Part shown: positions 8,504 to 20,565 of the stretch, in pieces
Layout: each line of letters opens with the position of its first letter
Numbering within the stretch: the stretch's first letter is position 1
From: Sorangium cellulosum
GTDB lineage: Bacteria; Myxococcota_A; Polyangia; Polyangiales; Polyangiaceae
Direction of reading: 5' to 3'
DNA: 64,000 bases
Assembly (NCBI RefSeq): GCF_002950945.1
Contig: NZ_CP012673.1
Coordinates: 2,666,001-2,730,000 of the forward strand
The notes under the pieces: generated by a model
Seen by the model: only the letters and a program-made list of their open reading frames with translations
The model's database searches: none
What the model was told of the DNA's origin: nothing
Translations under genes and position numbers: made by a program

Positions 8504-10267
8504 TCAGCCGGCGTCCAGCGCGTAGATGACGGTGGTCGTCTTGCGGCCCGTCAGGTTGCGCTCGCCGAGGGCGCGCAAGGGGAAGGCGTCGCCGGCGAGG
8601 TCCCGGGTCGCCTCGGAGACGAGGACCTGGTTCGGCGCGGCGATCGCCTCCAGGCGCGAGGCCACGTTCACCACGTCGCCGATCACCGTGTACTCCATGC
8701 GCTTGTCGGAGCCGATGTTGCCGACGATCGCCTCTCCCGAGTTCACGCCGATGCCGAGGCGGACCTCGATATCGTATTTCTCGCGCCACTCCTCGTTCGC
8801 GGTCTCGAGGAAACGCATCATGTCCTCCGCGGCGGCGAGCGCGCGGCGCGCGTGATCCTCCTGCGCGAGCGGGGCGCCCCACACCGCCATCACGCAGTCG
8901 CCGATGAACTTGTCGACCGTGCCCCCGTGGCGGAAGACGATCTCGGTCAACATCGAGAAGAGCTCGTTGAGGAGGGCGACCATCCGCTCGGCGTCGCGCG
9001 ACTCGGCGAGCGGGGTGAAGCCGACCACGTCGGCGAAGAGCACCGACACGGGCGCGCGTTTGCCGCCGAGCGCGAGCGGGTGCTCGCCCCGGACGATGGC
9101 GTCGACGACGGCCTTGTCCATGAAGCGGCCGAGATCGCCGCGGAGCTTCGCCTCCCGCGCGATCTCGGCCTCACCTTGCTCGAGGTCGTCGGCCATGCGG
9201 CCGAGCGAGGTGGTGAGCTCGCCGATCTCGTCGCGCCGGGCGCCGCCCAGGGCGAGCTCGCGCCAGCGGCGGGCGCCGATGAGCCGCGCCTGCGCGACGA
9301 GGTGCAGGATCGGGCGCGTCACGTGCCCCGCCGTGAAGACCGCGAGGGCGAGCGCGAGGACCAGCGCGCCCGCGGCGACCGCGAGGCCGCGGCGCCGCAT
9401 CTCGTCGAGCGCCGCGAAGGCGACGGGCTCGGGGCGCCAGATCGCGACCGCCCAGCCGAGATCGGGCAGCGTCTCGATGACGCCGATCATGCGGTGACCG
9501 CCCTCGTCGTGCGGGCCGACCAAGGTGAGCTTGTCGGTCCACACGGCGCCCGGCGGGAGCTTGCTCCAGAGCGGCAGCGCGGAGACGTCGCTCCCCGGCG
9601 CGGCGCCCGGCAGGCCGAACGACGCGATCGCCCGACGATCGTGATCCGCGATGAGCAAGCGCACCTCGCCGCCGAAGTGGCGCTCGGCGATGGCCGCGAG
9701 GTCGCGCGCCAGCACGTCGAGCTCCACCTGCGCGACGACGTAGCCGGCGGGGCCGCCCGCGGCCGCGGGGCCGCCGGCCGCCTCGGGAGGGCGCACGCGG
9801 GCCACGAGCAGCCCACGGGCCGGTCCGACCACGCCGAAGCCGACGCCGCGCTCGTCGGCGAGCCGGCGCAGCGCGGGCGGCGCCGCAGGCACGTCCGCCG
9901 AGGACGACGCCTTGCGGATCACCGTGCCGATGCCCGCCTCGGGCACCTCCAGCCGCACCGCGTCGATCAGCGCGCGCGTCGCGACGAGGGCGCGCACCGA
10001 CGCGACCGCATCCTCGTCCCGGATCGCGCCGCCCGCGGCGTGGCCGAAGATCGCCGCGGCCGCGACCGCGTCGCTCTCGACGTCCCGGACCAGCTGGATC
10101 GAGGCCGAGGCGACCTCGGAGAGGATCGCCGCCTGGAGGCTCTCCTCGGACGTCCGCACGGCGCGCTGGTTCACGTCGGCGAGCAGCACGACCGCGACGG
10201 CCACGGGCGCGAGCGCGATCGCCGAGAAGAGCGCGATCGCCTTCGTCTTCAGCGAGAGCGGCCTCAC
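8504..10267 (-). CDS. Membrane-bound class III adenylate/guanylate cyclase with HAMP domain
   Basis: 587 residues. An N-terminal membrane segment (about 8-30), a periplasmic sensor region of roughly 285 residues, a second membrane segment (LAVAAGALVLALALAVF), a HAMP linker, and a C-terminal cyclase domain. Metal-binding Asp is in LFADVVGFT, the conserved DKFIGD is present, and EYTVIGDVVNVASRLE carries base-selecting and transition-state residues; GIGVNSGEAIVGNIG is the usual loop. It should make cAMP in response to an external signal. The OmpA-family gene ends 21 bases upstream on the same strand, so the two may be co-transcribed. Confidence 0.92.
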   Translation of the reverse strand: MRPLSLKTKAIALFSAIALAPVAVAVVLLADVNQRAVRTSEESLQAAILSEVASASIQLVRDVESDAVAAAAIFGHAAGGAIRDEDAVASVRALVATRALIDAVRLEVPEAGIGTVIRKASSSADVPAAPPALRRLADERGVGFGVVGPARGLLVARVRPPEAAGGPAAAGGPAGYVVAQVELDVLARDLAAIAERHFGGEVRLLIADHDRRAIASFGLPGAAPGSDVSALPLWSKLPPGAVWTDKLTLVGPHDEGGHRMIGVIETLPDLGWAVAIWRPEPVAFAALDEMRRRGLAVAAGALVLALALAVFTAGHVTRPILHLVAQARLIGARRWRELALGGARRDEIGELTTSLGRMADDLEQGEAEIAREAKLRGDLGRFMDKAVVDAIVRGEHPLALGGKRAPVSVLFADVVGFTPLAESRDAERMVALLNELFSMLTEIVFRHGGTVDKFIGDCVMAVWGAPLAQEDHARRALAAAEDMMRFLETANEEWREKYDIEVRLGIGVNSGEAIVGNIGSDKRMEYTVIGDVVNVASRLEAIAAPNQVLVSEATRDLAGDAFPLRALGERNLTGRKTTTVIYALDAG

Positions 10268-10288
10268 CCGCAGGCCCCCGCACGTGTG

Positions 10289-12028
10289 TCACTCAAGCGG
10301 GCCGTCCTTCCAGCCGGCGGCGCCCTCGTCCGTGCGCCGGCGGATCTGGAACTCCACCCGGCGGTTCCTGGCGCGGCCCTCCTCGGCGCGGTTGTCCGCG
10401 ATGGGGCGCCGCGCGCCGAAGCCGCGCGCCTCGAGGCGGCGGGCGTCGATGCCGTGCGCGGTCAGCCACGCGACCACGGCGAGCGCGCGGCGCTGCGACA
10501 GGCTCAGGTTCGACCGATCCGTGCCCGAGTTGTCGGTGTGCCCGTCGACCGCGACCCGCGCGATCTCGGGGTGCTCCTGCAGCACGGCCGCGACCTCGGC
10601 GAGCAGCTCGAAGCTCTCCGGCGCGATCTCGGCCCTGCCCAGCGCGAACTGGACCTGCTGCAGGATCACGATCTGCGAGCCCTCGATGCGCACCGCGAAC
10701 GGGCAGCCGTGCGTCGCGCGATCCTCGCTCGGGCGGCCGCGCTCGTAAGGGCAGGCGTCGGCGGCGTTGGGGACGCCGTCGCCGTCCGTGTCGGCAGGGC
10801 AGCCGTTCTTCTCGACGGCCGCGCTGCTCTCGCCCGGCACGTCCGGGCAACGATCGTCGACGTCGTAGATCTTGTCGTCGTCCCGGTCCGCAGGACAGCC
10901 GCGCCGGAACGCCGCCCGGGCCCCCGTCGCCGGCGGGCGCGCCTCGCCGATCACGCGCGGACACACGTCCTCCACGTCAGGGACCGAATCCCCGTCGAGA
11001 TCGGCCACCGGGACCACCGGTTTTGACGCGGCGCGTCGTTGTTCCTCCAGGGCCCGCGAGGGGCCGGCCGGGGTCGCGGGCGGCGCCGGGGGCGCCGCGG
11101 GCACGACGTCCGCGGCGACGCCGAGGGCCGCGAAGAAACGCGCCTTCGGGACGCCGGGCAGGCGCCCGAGGCCCGGGCCGGCGCCCGCGTCGAACGTGAG
11201 CGGGCCGAGCGACCAGCGCGTGGTCAAGAGGAGCTCCGCCCCGGCGCGGCGCGGGCCGCCGAGCGCCATCGCGTCGTCGACGGCGGCCCAGAGGGAGAGC
11301 TCCGCGCCGAGCTGGAGCGGTCCCCGGCGGACGCCGGCGCCGGCGGCGACGAAGACCTCGCTGCCGGTCAGGCTGGCCGCCGAGGTGTCCTGGAAGCGGC
11401 CGCCCGCCGTCGCCGACCAGCGGAAGACCGGGTGCTCCGCGCCCACGATCACCCGGGGCGCGTAGCGCACCGAGCCCGCCCCGGAGAACGCCGCGTCGTC
11501 GCCGGTCGGCACCCAGACGGAGAGCCCGATCGCGGCCGCAGGCCGGAGGCCCTCCTGCGGCACCAGCGAGACCCGCGCGCCCGCCTGGAGGTCGCCGAGC
11601 GCCGCGCCGGAGGGCGCCTCGAGGCGCAGGCTCCCCACCGAGCCGGACGCGCCGCCCTGATCGAGCACGAACGGCGCGTCGAGGTCGAGCTTGAACCGGC
11701 GCATGAGCTCGACGCTCGCGAGCGCGTGCAGCACCACCTGCCGCTCCACCCACGCGACCGAGCCGAGCGCAGGCGATGTCCCGCGCACCGTGAGCGGCTG
11801 ATGCGAATACGAGAGTGCAAGTCCACCCGCCGGCCGCAGCTCGCCCGTCACGCCGGCAGAAGGGACAGAGAAGAACACGTCGCCCGCCGGCGCAGGAGCG
11901 AGCCTGTCGAGCGGCGTGGCCCTCTGGGCCGCGGCCGGCTTGGTGACCGAGACCAAGGCCGAGGCGGCGAGGAGCGGGAGAGCCAGGAGGGGCGCGGTGA
12001 CGCGCGCGCGCGTCGGCCAACAGGCCAT
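10289..12028 (-). CDS. OmpA-family outer-membrane protein with TSP3 calcium-type repeats
   Basis: 579 residues from the ATG at 12028 (signal peptide MACWPTRARVTAPLLALPLLA..., cut near PAAAQ). A longer in-frame start would overlap the divergent gene and hide the signal. The order is a beta-barrel-like region of about 300 residues, a Pro/Ala linker, three thrombospondin type 3 repeats (DLDGDSVPDVEDVCP and two similar) and a C-terminal OmpA peptidoglycan-binding domain (VDGHTDNSG, NRRVEFQI). It should tie the outer membrane to the cell wall. It is divergent from the LysM-FecR gene across 68 bases, and the adenylate cyclase follows 21 bases downstream. Confidence 0.9.
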   Translation of the reverse strand: MACWPTRARVTAPLLALPLLAASALVSVTKPAAAQRATPLDRLAPAPAGDVFFSVPSAGVTGELRPAGGLALSYSHQPLTVRGTSPALGSVAWVERQVVLHALASVELMRRFKLDLDAPFVLDQGGASGSVGSLRLEAPSGAALGDLQAGARVSLVPQEGLRPAAAIGLSVWVPTGDDAAFSGAGSVRYAPRVIVGAEHPVFRWSATAGGRFQDTSAASLTGSEVFVAAGAGVRRGPLQLGAELSLWAAVDDAMALGGPRRAGAELLLTTRWSLGPLTFDAGAGPGLGRLPGVPKARFFAALGVAADVVPAAPPAPPATPAGPSRALEEQRRAASKPVVPVADLDGDSVPDVEDVCPRVIGEARPPATGARAAFRRGCPADRDDDKIYDVDDRCPDVPGESSAAVEKNGCPADTDGDGVPNAADACPYERGRPSEDRATHGCPFAVRIEGSQIVILQQVQFALGRAEIAPESFELLAEVAAVLQEHPEIARVAVDGHTDNSGTDRSNLSLSQRRALAVVAWLTAHGIDARRLEARGFGARRPIADNRAEEGRARNRRVEFQIRRRTDEGAAGWKDGPLE

Positions 12029-12096
12029 CGGTCTGCTCGTATCCCATTGCCTCGTCCCTTGCAACGCCGATCTCGATCCGGTAGCGTGCCGCGGGC
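12029..12096. promoter_or_regulatory. Compact divergent promoter region between OmpA and LysM-FecR genes
   Basis: Only 68 bases separate the two start codons, so both promoters and leaders must overlap. The block is conserved almost unchanged in the decayed copy at 5365-5440, which helps confirm both start sites. I could not assign -35/-10 boxes with confidence. Confidence 0.5.
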
Positions 12097-14477
12097 GTGC
12101 GCGTGGCACCGTCAAATGGCCTGTCCGTCGCCGTCGCGGTGCTCCTCGGCTGCGCCGGGTCCATTGGCTACGTCGGCGCCGCGGGGGCCAGAGAGCCGAC
12201 GCCCGGATATCCGGAGGCGGTCATCCAGTGGGGCGTGCAGAAGGGGGATACATGCGACGAGATCGCAGAGGTCCTCTACGGCTCGGCCAACCATGCTGGG
12301 CTGATCCAGCGTTATAACCGCGTCGCGTGCGGCCCGGGCACGACGCTCGCCGAGGGCCTCACGCTCGTCCTGCCCGCCGAGGTGACGTCGATCCCCGACG
12401 CGAAGATCCGGGCGATGCGCCCGGACGTGCGCGCGCGCCCCGCCGGCGGGGACTGGGCGCCCGCGGCGCCGGGGACGCCGCTCGTCACGAACTCGAGCGT
12501 CAACACGCTCGATGAGGGGCGGGCAGATATCGAGTTTGTCGACCGGACCCGGGTGCTGCTCGCGCCGAATACGCTCGTCGTCATCCACGGCACGGCGAGC
12601 CGCACCCGCGTGTCGAAGACGCCGCCCGCGGCGGTCGAGCTCGAGGCCGGCGAGGTGAAGGCGGCGCTCGCCGCGCTCCGCGGCCAGACGGTCGACGTCG
12701 TGACGAGCGGCGGCGGCCGGGTGAGCGCGGCGTCGCGGGACACGGTGGTGCAGCGGCGCGGCGAGCGCACGACGGTCGCGGTGTTCGACGGCAAGGCGGG
12801 CGTCAGCTCGGGCGGCCTCTCGGTCGTCGTCCCGAAGGACCACGGCACCCGGTTCGTCGGCAGGGCGCCGCCCGCGCGCCCGCGGCCGCTGCCGCCGGCG
12901 CCGGCGTGGGCGCCCGCGGGGAGCGCGCCGATCGCGCTCGCGCCGGCGGCGCTCGGCGCCCTGTCGGCGTCGTGGGAGCCCGCGCCCGGGGCCGCGGGCT
13001 ACCGCGTCGAGATCGCGCGCGACCCGGAGTTCAACGACCTCGTCGCCCGCGAGGAGGTGAAGCCGGACGTCGTGTCCTTCCGCGCGGAGAAGATGCCGGC
13101 CGGCGCCTATTTCCTCCGCGTCCGGGTCGTCGACCGCGAGGAGTACCTCGGGGTGGGCGCGGTGCGCGGGTTCCACCTGGTCGCGGCGCGTGTCGCCGGC
13201 GGCGTCGCGCCGGCGCCGGGGGAGATCACCGCGAGCCCCTACGGCATCGTCGAGCTCACGCCGTCGCCCGCGCTCGAGCTCGCGCTCGACGACGGGCCGT
13301 TCGGCCCGATCCCCGAGCGCATCGATCTGCTCCAGCGCGCTCCGCGCGAGCTCCGGCTGCGCCCGCGGGGCAACGCCGCGCCGGGGGCGGCGGCGTCGAT
13401 CCCCGTCCGGTACACGCAGGTGGGCGCCGCGGCGACGGCCTCGCGCGCCGCGGACGGGCAGGCGCTCGAGGCACGGGTCGAGCTCTCCGGGATCGAGGGG
13501 ATCGACGTCGCGGCGCGGGTCGCGCCGCGGCTCTTCGCCCACCTGCCGGGCGGCGTGCGCTCCGCCGCGCTCGCGCCGGGCCCGGACGGCGCGCTGACCG
13601 CGCGGATCCCGCTGCCCCGGGGGGCGACGCTCCCCGGCGCGCCGCTGCGCGTCCGGCTCGACGTCGTCGACGGTCGCGGCGGCGTGCTCGGCACGAGCCA
13701 CGCCGACCTGCCCGCGGTCGCGGCGTCGCCGCGGGCGGCCCCGCCGGCGCCGCCGCCCCCGCCGGTGCTCGGCGCGTACCTGCCGCTCCTGCCGATGTCC
13801 GGGGTGGCCGACGTGCTCTGGCTCGGGCCGACGCCGCCCTCCGTCGCCGCCGTGGGCGCCGGGGCGGCGCGCTCCGGCGGCGGCTGGGTCGCCGCGGGGC
13901 AGGTGCGCGCGAGCGGCGCGGTCGGCCGGCTCGGGCTTGACGTCGCGCTCCGCTCGAACGCGGCCGGCGACGGCGAGGCGGTGGGCAGCGTCGGCTGGCT
14001 CGGCGCGCGCTTCCGCGCCGTGCGACTCGGGCGATCGGCGCTGGAGCTCGGCCCCACGCTCCGCGTGGGGGTGCCCATGGCCGAGGAGGGCCCGCCCGTG
14101 CGCGTGGAGCCCGGGGTCGCCCTCGGCGGCGCCGCGGGCCGGCTCACGTGGGTGGTCGACGCGGGCGCCCGGATCCGGGCGTCGCGCCGCGAGGACGGCG
14201 CCGCCGCCGGTCCGGCCGCGGCGCCGCCCGTGCAGGGCTTCCTGCTGGCGGGCGCGGCGGGCGACGCGGCGCCGTGGCTCCGGCTGCACGGCGCGCTGGA
14301 CCTGCACCTCGTCCACCGGGACGGCGGGGCGAACGACGTGCTCGGCGCGGTGTCCGCTGGCGCGGAGGCGGGCGGCGCGCTGTTCGGGGCGCTGTCGCTG
14401 CGGGTGAGCCCGTGGCGCGAGGCGGGCGAGGGCCCGGTGATGGCGCAGATCGCGGTGGGGCTGCGCGAGGCGTGGCC

Positions 14478-14481
<4 letters not shown>
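12097..14481 (+). CDS. LysM-FecR domain envelope protein with C-terminal barrel-like region
   Basis: 794 residues starting at GTG 12097 (a second GTG at 12103 is possible). The N-terminal segment ends in VLLGC, a lipobox-like site. A LysM domain (about 40-95, QKGDTCDEIAEVLYG) binds peptidoglycan; a FecR domain follows (about 120-230, DRTRVLLAPNTLVVIHG); then a fibronectin-III-like stretch (SASWEPAPGAAGYRVEIARD), Pro/Ala-rich spacers and a Gly-rich alternating C-terminal region resembling an outer-membrane barrel. It overlaps the downstream kinase start by four bases. FecR domains in myxobacteria are often outside iron signalling, so regulation of iron uptake should not be assumed. Confidence 0.85.
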
Positions 14482-16169
<1,688 letters not shown>

Positions 16170-16282
16170 GCCGCGGGGGCGGCCCCCCTCGCCGGGGACC
16201 TCACGTCGTCGCGGACCAGGGGCTCGAGAGAGCGCGGCGAGAAGGGCGCGCGTCGCGTTTCAAGACGTGGTAGGCGGGCCCC

Positions 16283-16909
16283 ATGTCCAGAGACGTCGAG
16301 CTCCAGTGCCGTTGCGGAAAGGTCCACGGATGGCTGCGTGATGCGTCGCCGAGCGCGGTGAACCGCGCCGTCTGTTACTGCGACGACTGTCAGGCGTTTG
16401 CCCACCACCTCGGCCGCGCGGACCTGCTCGACGAGCACGGCGGCTCGGACATCGTGCAGGTCGCCCCGTCGACGGTCTCGTTCGACCGCGGCAGCGAGCT
16501 CGCCGCCGCCGTGCGCCTCAACCCGAAGGGCCTCTATCGGTGGTACGCGAGCTGCTGCAAGACGCCGCTCGGCAACATGGTGTCGCCGCGGCTGCCGTTC
16601 ATCGGCATCGTCGCCGAGCTGTTCCAGAAAGCGCCGGGCGCGCGCCCGCTCGACGAGGTCGTCGGCGCGCCGCGCGGCGGGATCCTCGGCAAGTTTGCGA
16701 TCGGCGAGCCGCCGCCCGGGTCGGTGAAGCCGAACGTGCGCCTCATCGCGCACGTGGCGCGAAAGCTGCTCAGCTGGACGCTCCGCGGCAAGGGGTGGCC
16801 CCACCCGTTCTTCGATCGCGCGAGCGGCAAGCCGAAGTACCCCGTCACGGTGCTGTCCGCGGCCGAGCGCGACGCGCTGCGCCCGCTGTGCGGCCCGCGC
16901 GCGGCGTGA
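16283..16909 (+). CDS. DUF6151 (GFA-like zinc fold) family protein
   Basis: 208 residues. Cysteines are arranged as CRCG near residue 9, CYCDDC near 31, and SCCKTPLGN near 96, the layout of the DUF6151 family, which is related to the Mss4/GFA zinc-binding fold. No signal peptide or membrane segment is present. A role with small thiol or aldehyde substrates has been proposed for GFA relatives but is not established for this family. It stands alone between the kinase and the convergent kelch gene. Confidence 0.8.
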   Translation: MSRDVELQCRCGKVHGWLRDASPSAVNRAVCYCDDCQAFAHHLGRADLLDEHGGSDIVQVAPSTVSFDRGSELAAAVRLNPKGLYRWYASCCKTPLGNMVSPRLPFIGIVAELFQKAPGARPLDEVVGAPRGGILGKFAIGEPPPGSVKPNVRLIAHVARKLLSWTLRGKGWPHPFFDRASGKPKYPVTVLSAAERDALRPLCGPRAA

Positions 16910-16934
16910 CGGGCGCGCGTGACGGGCGCCGCGC

Positions 16935-17984
16935 TCAGGGCGTGAACGCTTCGCTGACGTCGGTCGCCCCGAAGCTCTGCTGCGTCCCGCCGCCGGGGAC
17001 GTAGATCGTCGCGCCGACGGCGACCGCGCCGGTGCCGTGGCGCGGCGTCCGCATCGGCGCGAGCACCTCCCACGTGTCGGCGGCGGTGTCGTACGCCTCG
17101 TTGTCGTCGAAGACGCCCAGCGAGTCCGGCGCCTCGTTGCCCTCGCCGCCGATGACGTAGATCTTCTCGCCCATCGCGGCCGCCGCGACGCCGCCGCGCG
17201 CCGTCGGCATCGGCGCGCGCGTCGACCAGGCGCCCGCCGACAGGTCGAACGCGAACACGGTATCCTTGACGTTCCCCTGGCCGTTCGCCCGCCCGCCGAG
17301 CACGTAGAACGTCGAGCGCACGACCGCGCCGCCCACGTGATCGCGCGGCTCGGGCAGGTCCGGCAGCGCCTCCCACGCGCCCGTCTCGACGTCGTACGAG
17401 GAGAACGCGAGCACCGTGTCCTGGAAGGCCTCCGAGAGCGAGCGCAGCCCGCCGGCGAGGTAGATCTTCGTGCCGTGCGCGCCGACGGCCGCGCTCCCTC
17501 GCTCGGTGCCCTCGGGCATGGGCGTGAGCTCCGTCCACGTGTCCGTCGCCGGATCGTACACGAACCCGTCGCCGACGGCCGTCCAGGGGAAGTCCCCGAT
17601 CATGCCGCCGAGCAGGTAGATCTTGCCGCCCAGCGCCGCGACGTTCGGGTGATTCAGCCCGATCGGCAGCGGCGCGGCCTCGGACCACGTGTCCTCGCGT
17701 GGATCGTAGACCTCGACGCGCCCCGTGTTCATCCCGTCGCCGCCGACGCCGGCGACGACGTAGACCTTGCCGTCGAGCTCCACGACGCTGTGCTCCTGGC
17801 GCGCGCCGGCCGCGATGGAGGCGAGCGCGCGCCAGCCGGAGCCATCGTCGGCGCTTTCGCCCCCGCCGGAGCCCGCGGCGCCGGAGCCCGCGGCGCCGGG
17901 GCCGGCGCCAGGGCCGTCGTCGCCGCAGGCGAGCGCGGACAGGGAGAGGCTGAGAGAGAAGCAGAGGGCAATGATAGGTCGCAT
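16935..17984 (-). CDS. Kelch-repeat lipoprotein
   Basis: 349 residues from the ATG at 17984, which follows an AAGGAAAG ribosome site and starts a lipoprotein signal (MRPIIALCFSLSLSLSALAC, lipid Cys20). A short Gly/Ala linker precedes about six kelch repeats, each with the GG..YV.GG and W.....MP pattern (for example KVYVVAGVGG, KIYLLGGMIG, TFYVLGGRANG). It should fold as a beta-propeller anchored to a membrane and probably binds a protein or glycan at the surface. The neighbouring AraC gene is divergent. Confidence 0.9.
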   Translation of the reverse strand: MRPIIALCFSLSLSLSALACGDDGPGAGPGAAGSGAAGSGGGESADDGSGWRALASIAAGARQEHSVVELDGKVYVVAGVGGDGMNTGRVEVYDPREDTWSEAAPLPIGLNHPNVAALGGKIYLLGGMIGDFPWTAVGDGFVYDPATDTWTELTPMPEGTERGSAAVGAHGTKIYLAGGLRSLSEAFQDTVLAFSSYDVETGAWEALPDLPEPRDHVGGAVVRSTFYVLGGRANGQGNVKDTVFAFDLSAGAWSTRAPMPTARGGVAAAAMGEKIYVIGGEGNEAPDSLGVFDDNEAYDTAADTWEVLAPMRTPRHGTGAVAVGATIYVPGGGTQQSFGATDVSEAFTP

Positions 17985-18269
17985 GGGGCTCTTTCCTTGC
18001 GGTGTTGGGTGATAACGAACCTGGGGTCGGCGCACGACGCCGCGCGCCCGTCGCTCGTCGCAGGGCGCGAGACCTCGCTCCGTGCGCTGCTCCCCTGCGG
18101 CGAGCGGCGGCGCGCGAGCCGTTCACGGCGGCGGGGCCGACGAGACGAACGCGAGCGTGCTCGTTGTGCGCCCCTCCGCCGTGCTGCACCTTGAGGATGC
18201 GCCGCTAGGCGTGGACGTGCCATCCGAAGTCGTCCATGGTTCTTGATTCATCGTCTTTCCGGAGGTGTC

Positions 18270-19253
18270 GTGGACGCGCTCAGTGACGTACTTCAGACGA
18301 TCCGCCTCGCGAGCAACCTGTTCTGCCGGTCCGAGCTGTCGGCGCCGTGGGGCGTTCACCTCCGCGGCGGCGGGCTGGCGGGCTTTCACTACGTCGCCCG
18401 CGGGAGCTGCTGGCTCACGGTGGAGGAGGCCTCGGCGCCCGCCGCGGCGCTGTCGGGGGGTGACCTCGTGCTCCTGCCGCTCGGCCATGCGCACACGCTG
18501 CGAGACACGGCGCATAGCCCCGTTCGAAGCATCGAAGTGTTGGTCTCGGAGGCCCGTGGCGACGACGGCATCGTCCGGTCCGGCGGCGGCGGCTCGACCA
18601 CGACCTTGATCTCGGGCTGCTTCTCCTTCGAGGACCGGTCGAAGAACCCGCTCCTCGCCTCGTTGCCCCCGCTCATCCGCATCACGTCCGACGAAGGGCG
18701 CGCGGTGCCGTGGCTCGAGCAGAACCTCCAGTTCATCGCCGCCGAGTCCGCGTCGCCTCGACCGGGCTCCCACGTGGTCCTCACGCGCATCGCCGACGTG
18801 GTGTTCGTGCAGGCCCTCCGGGCCTTCATCGAGCGGCTCCCCTACGACTCCGGAGGTTTCCTCAGGGCGCTGCGGGAGCCGCACATCGCGCAGGCCCTCG
18901 GGTTGATGCACCGGCAGCTGGATCACCCCTGGACGGTGGAGACCCTCGCCTCGAAGTGCGGCCTCTCGCGCTCGGCGTTCGCGGAGCGGTTCAAGCAATG
19001 TGTCGGCGAGCCGCCCCTCGGCTACCTCACGCGGCGCCGCATGGAGCGCGCGACCGAGCTGCTCCGGACGGGCTCGACCCTCGCCGACGTGGCGCGGCGG
19101 ACGGGGTACTCGTCGGAGGCGGCCTTCAGCCACGCCTTCCGCCAGTGGGCGGGCACCCCCCCTGGCGCGTACCGCAAGGCCCAGCGCGACGAGCGAGCCC
19201 GTCTGGGCAGCAGCCGAACGTCCGCGGTGGCGAGCGGCTCGCGGGAGGCTTGA
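18270..19253 (+). CDS. AraC-family transcriptional regulator with cupin sensor domain
   Basis: 327 residues from GTG 18270, chosen because it lies just after GGAGG (18261-18265) and starts with VDALSDVLQTIRLAS, the usual opening of AraC proteins with a cupin_6-type ligand domain; an upstream TTG at 18243 is less likely. The N-terminal cupin (LRGGGLAGFHYVARGSCWLTVE) should bind a small ligand. The C-terminal 100 residues hold two helix-turn-helix units (LASKCGLSRSAFAERFKQCV and LADVARRTGYSSEAAFSHAF). The kelch gene is divergent and a glycosyltransferase follows downstream; the target cannot be told. Confidence 0.9.
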   Translation: MDALSDVLQTIRLASNLFCRSELSAPWGVHLRGGGLAGFHYVARGSCWLTVEEASAPAAALSGGDLVLLPLGHAHTLRDTAHSPVRSIEVLVSEARGDDGIVRSGGGGSTTTLISGCFSFEDRSKNPLLASLPPLIRITSDEGRAVPWLEQNLQFIAAESASPRPGSHVVLTRIADVVFVQALRAFIERLPYDSGGFLRALREPHIAQALGLMHRQLDHPWTVETLASKCGLSRSAFAERFKQCVGEPPLGYLTRRRMERATELLRTGSTLADVARRTGYSSEAAFSHAFRQWAGTPPGAYRKAQRDERARLGSSRTSAVASGSREA

Positions 19254-19488
19254 GCCATCACCTCTCCGGCGCTGGCGACAGGCCGAGCAGCCGGCCGATC
19301 GCCTCGTGAAGGACCCCGGCCGGTGTGCACGTCGGGCCCAGCTGCCCGCGGCGGGGCGGCTCCTGCGCGGCGGCGCCGCGCGCTGCGGGCCGAGCGGCGC
19401 CACCCTCCTGCTGGCCCCGCGCTTGTATCCGTGGCGGCGTGGCCCTCCGCGGGGCGCCCTGCCCGCCGGAGGTCCCGGGGGGAAATCC

Positions 19489-20565
19489 ATGGATCGAGCA
19501 ACGAGCGCGCCCCGTGGCGCGCGCCTCTGGCCACGTCCGCTCGCCGAGCGGCCGCGGTGCAGCATCATTGTTCCCTGTTACAACGAGGAGCGGTACATCG
19601 AGGCGACGCTCCGCGGCGCCCTCGGGCAGCGGTATCCGGAGGATCTCCTCGAGATCCTCGTGGTCGACGGCGGCTCGACCGACAGGACGAGGGAGATCGT
19701 CGCGCGCGTCGCCGCGGAGCACCCGCGGGTGACGCTGCTCCACAACCCGGCGCGGATCCAGGCCGCGGCCATGAACCTCGGTATCCGCCGCTCGCGAGGC
19801 GAGGTGATCGTCCGGATGGACGCACACGCCGACTACGCCCCTGACTACGTCGCTGCCTCGGTCGCCGTGCTCCGGCGGACCTCCGCGCTCAACGCGGGCG
19901 GCGCGGCGCGGCCGCGGCACCAGGGCGGCTTCCAGCGGGCGCTCTGCGCGGCGCTCTCGAGCCCGCTCGGCGTGGGGGGGTCGGCGTACCGCGACCCCTC
20001 GCGGGAGGGGTTCGTCGAGTCCGTGTGGGGCGGCGCTTTCCGGCGCGAGGCGTTCGAGATCGCCGGCCTCTACGACCCGGCCGCGATCACGAACGAGGAC
20101 GCCGAGCTGAACCAGCGCATCATCGAGGCGGGCGGCGCGGTCTACCTGTCCCGGGAGATCGTCGCTCACTATTACCCGCGGGCGTCCCTCGGGGCGCTCG
20201 CGCGCCAGTATTTCGCCTATGGCGCCGGGCGCGCGCGCACGTTGCTCCGCCGCCGGAAGCTCCTGTCGCTCCGGCCGATCGTGCCGTTCTGCATGGTGAC
20301 CGCCTTCGCGCTCCTCGCGCTCGCCGCCGCGCTCCTGCCGGCCGCGCGCCCGCTGCTCGCCGCCGCGTCGCTCGCCTACGCCGCGCTCGTGATCGCCGAG
20401 TCGCTCCGGCTCGCGCAGCGCGCGCCGTCCCGCGACTTTGCCCTGCTCTGCGCCATCTTCCCCGCCATGCACGCCGCGCACGGGCTCGGGTTCTGGGCCG
20501 GGCTGCTCCGCGGCGCGCGGGATCGCGCCGACCGGCGCGAGGCGGAGCGCCTTCCGGCGCGTTGA
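19489..20565 (+). CDS. Family 2 glycosyltransferase with C-terminal membrane anchor
   Basis: 358 residues from the ATG at 19489, which has GGAGG about 18 bases and GGGGGGAAA just before it. The GT-A fold is clear: CSIIVPCYNEERYIEATL, VVDGGSTDRT, a DxD-like RMDAHADY, and GGAFRREAFEIAGLYD with the acceptor loop NEDAELNQRI. Two or three hydrophobic segments (FALLALAAALLPAARPLLAAASL and following) form the C-terminal anchor. The pattern is like ExoA-type exopolysaccharide glycosyltransferases acting at the inner membrane. No other polysaccharide genes are adjacent. Confidence 0.88.
   Translation: MDRATSAPRGARLWPRPLAERPRCSIIVPCYNEERYIEATLRGALGQRYPEDLLEILVVDGGSTDRTREIVARVAAEHPRVTLLHNPARIQAAAMNLGIRRSRGEVIVRMDAHADYAPDYVAASVAVLRRTSALNAGGAARPRHQGGFQRALCAALSSPLGVGGSAYRDPSREGFVESVWGGAFRREAFEIAGLYDPAAITNEDAELNQRIIEAGGAVYLSREIVAHYYPRASLGALARQYFAYGAGRARTLLRRRKLLSLRPIVPFCMVTAFALLALAAALLPAARPLLAAASLAYAALVIAESLRLAQRAPSRDFALLCAIFPAMHAAHGLGFWAGLLRGARDRADRREAERLPAR

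Noticed and set aside
12029..12115. Longer start for the OmpA gene at 12115
   Set aside because: It would overlap the divergent LysM-FecR start and place 29 unlikely residues before a clear signal peptide.
18124..18246. Coding-like reading ADETNASVLVVRPSAVLHLE before the AraC gene
   Set aside because: The frame has no convincing start, the preceding part is Arg-rich noise, and I recognise no family; it may be a chance open stretch.
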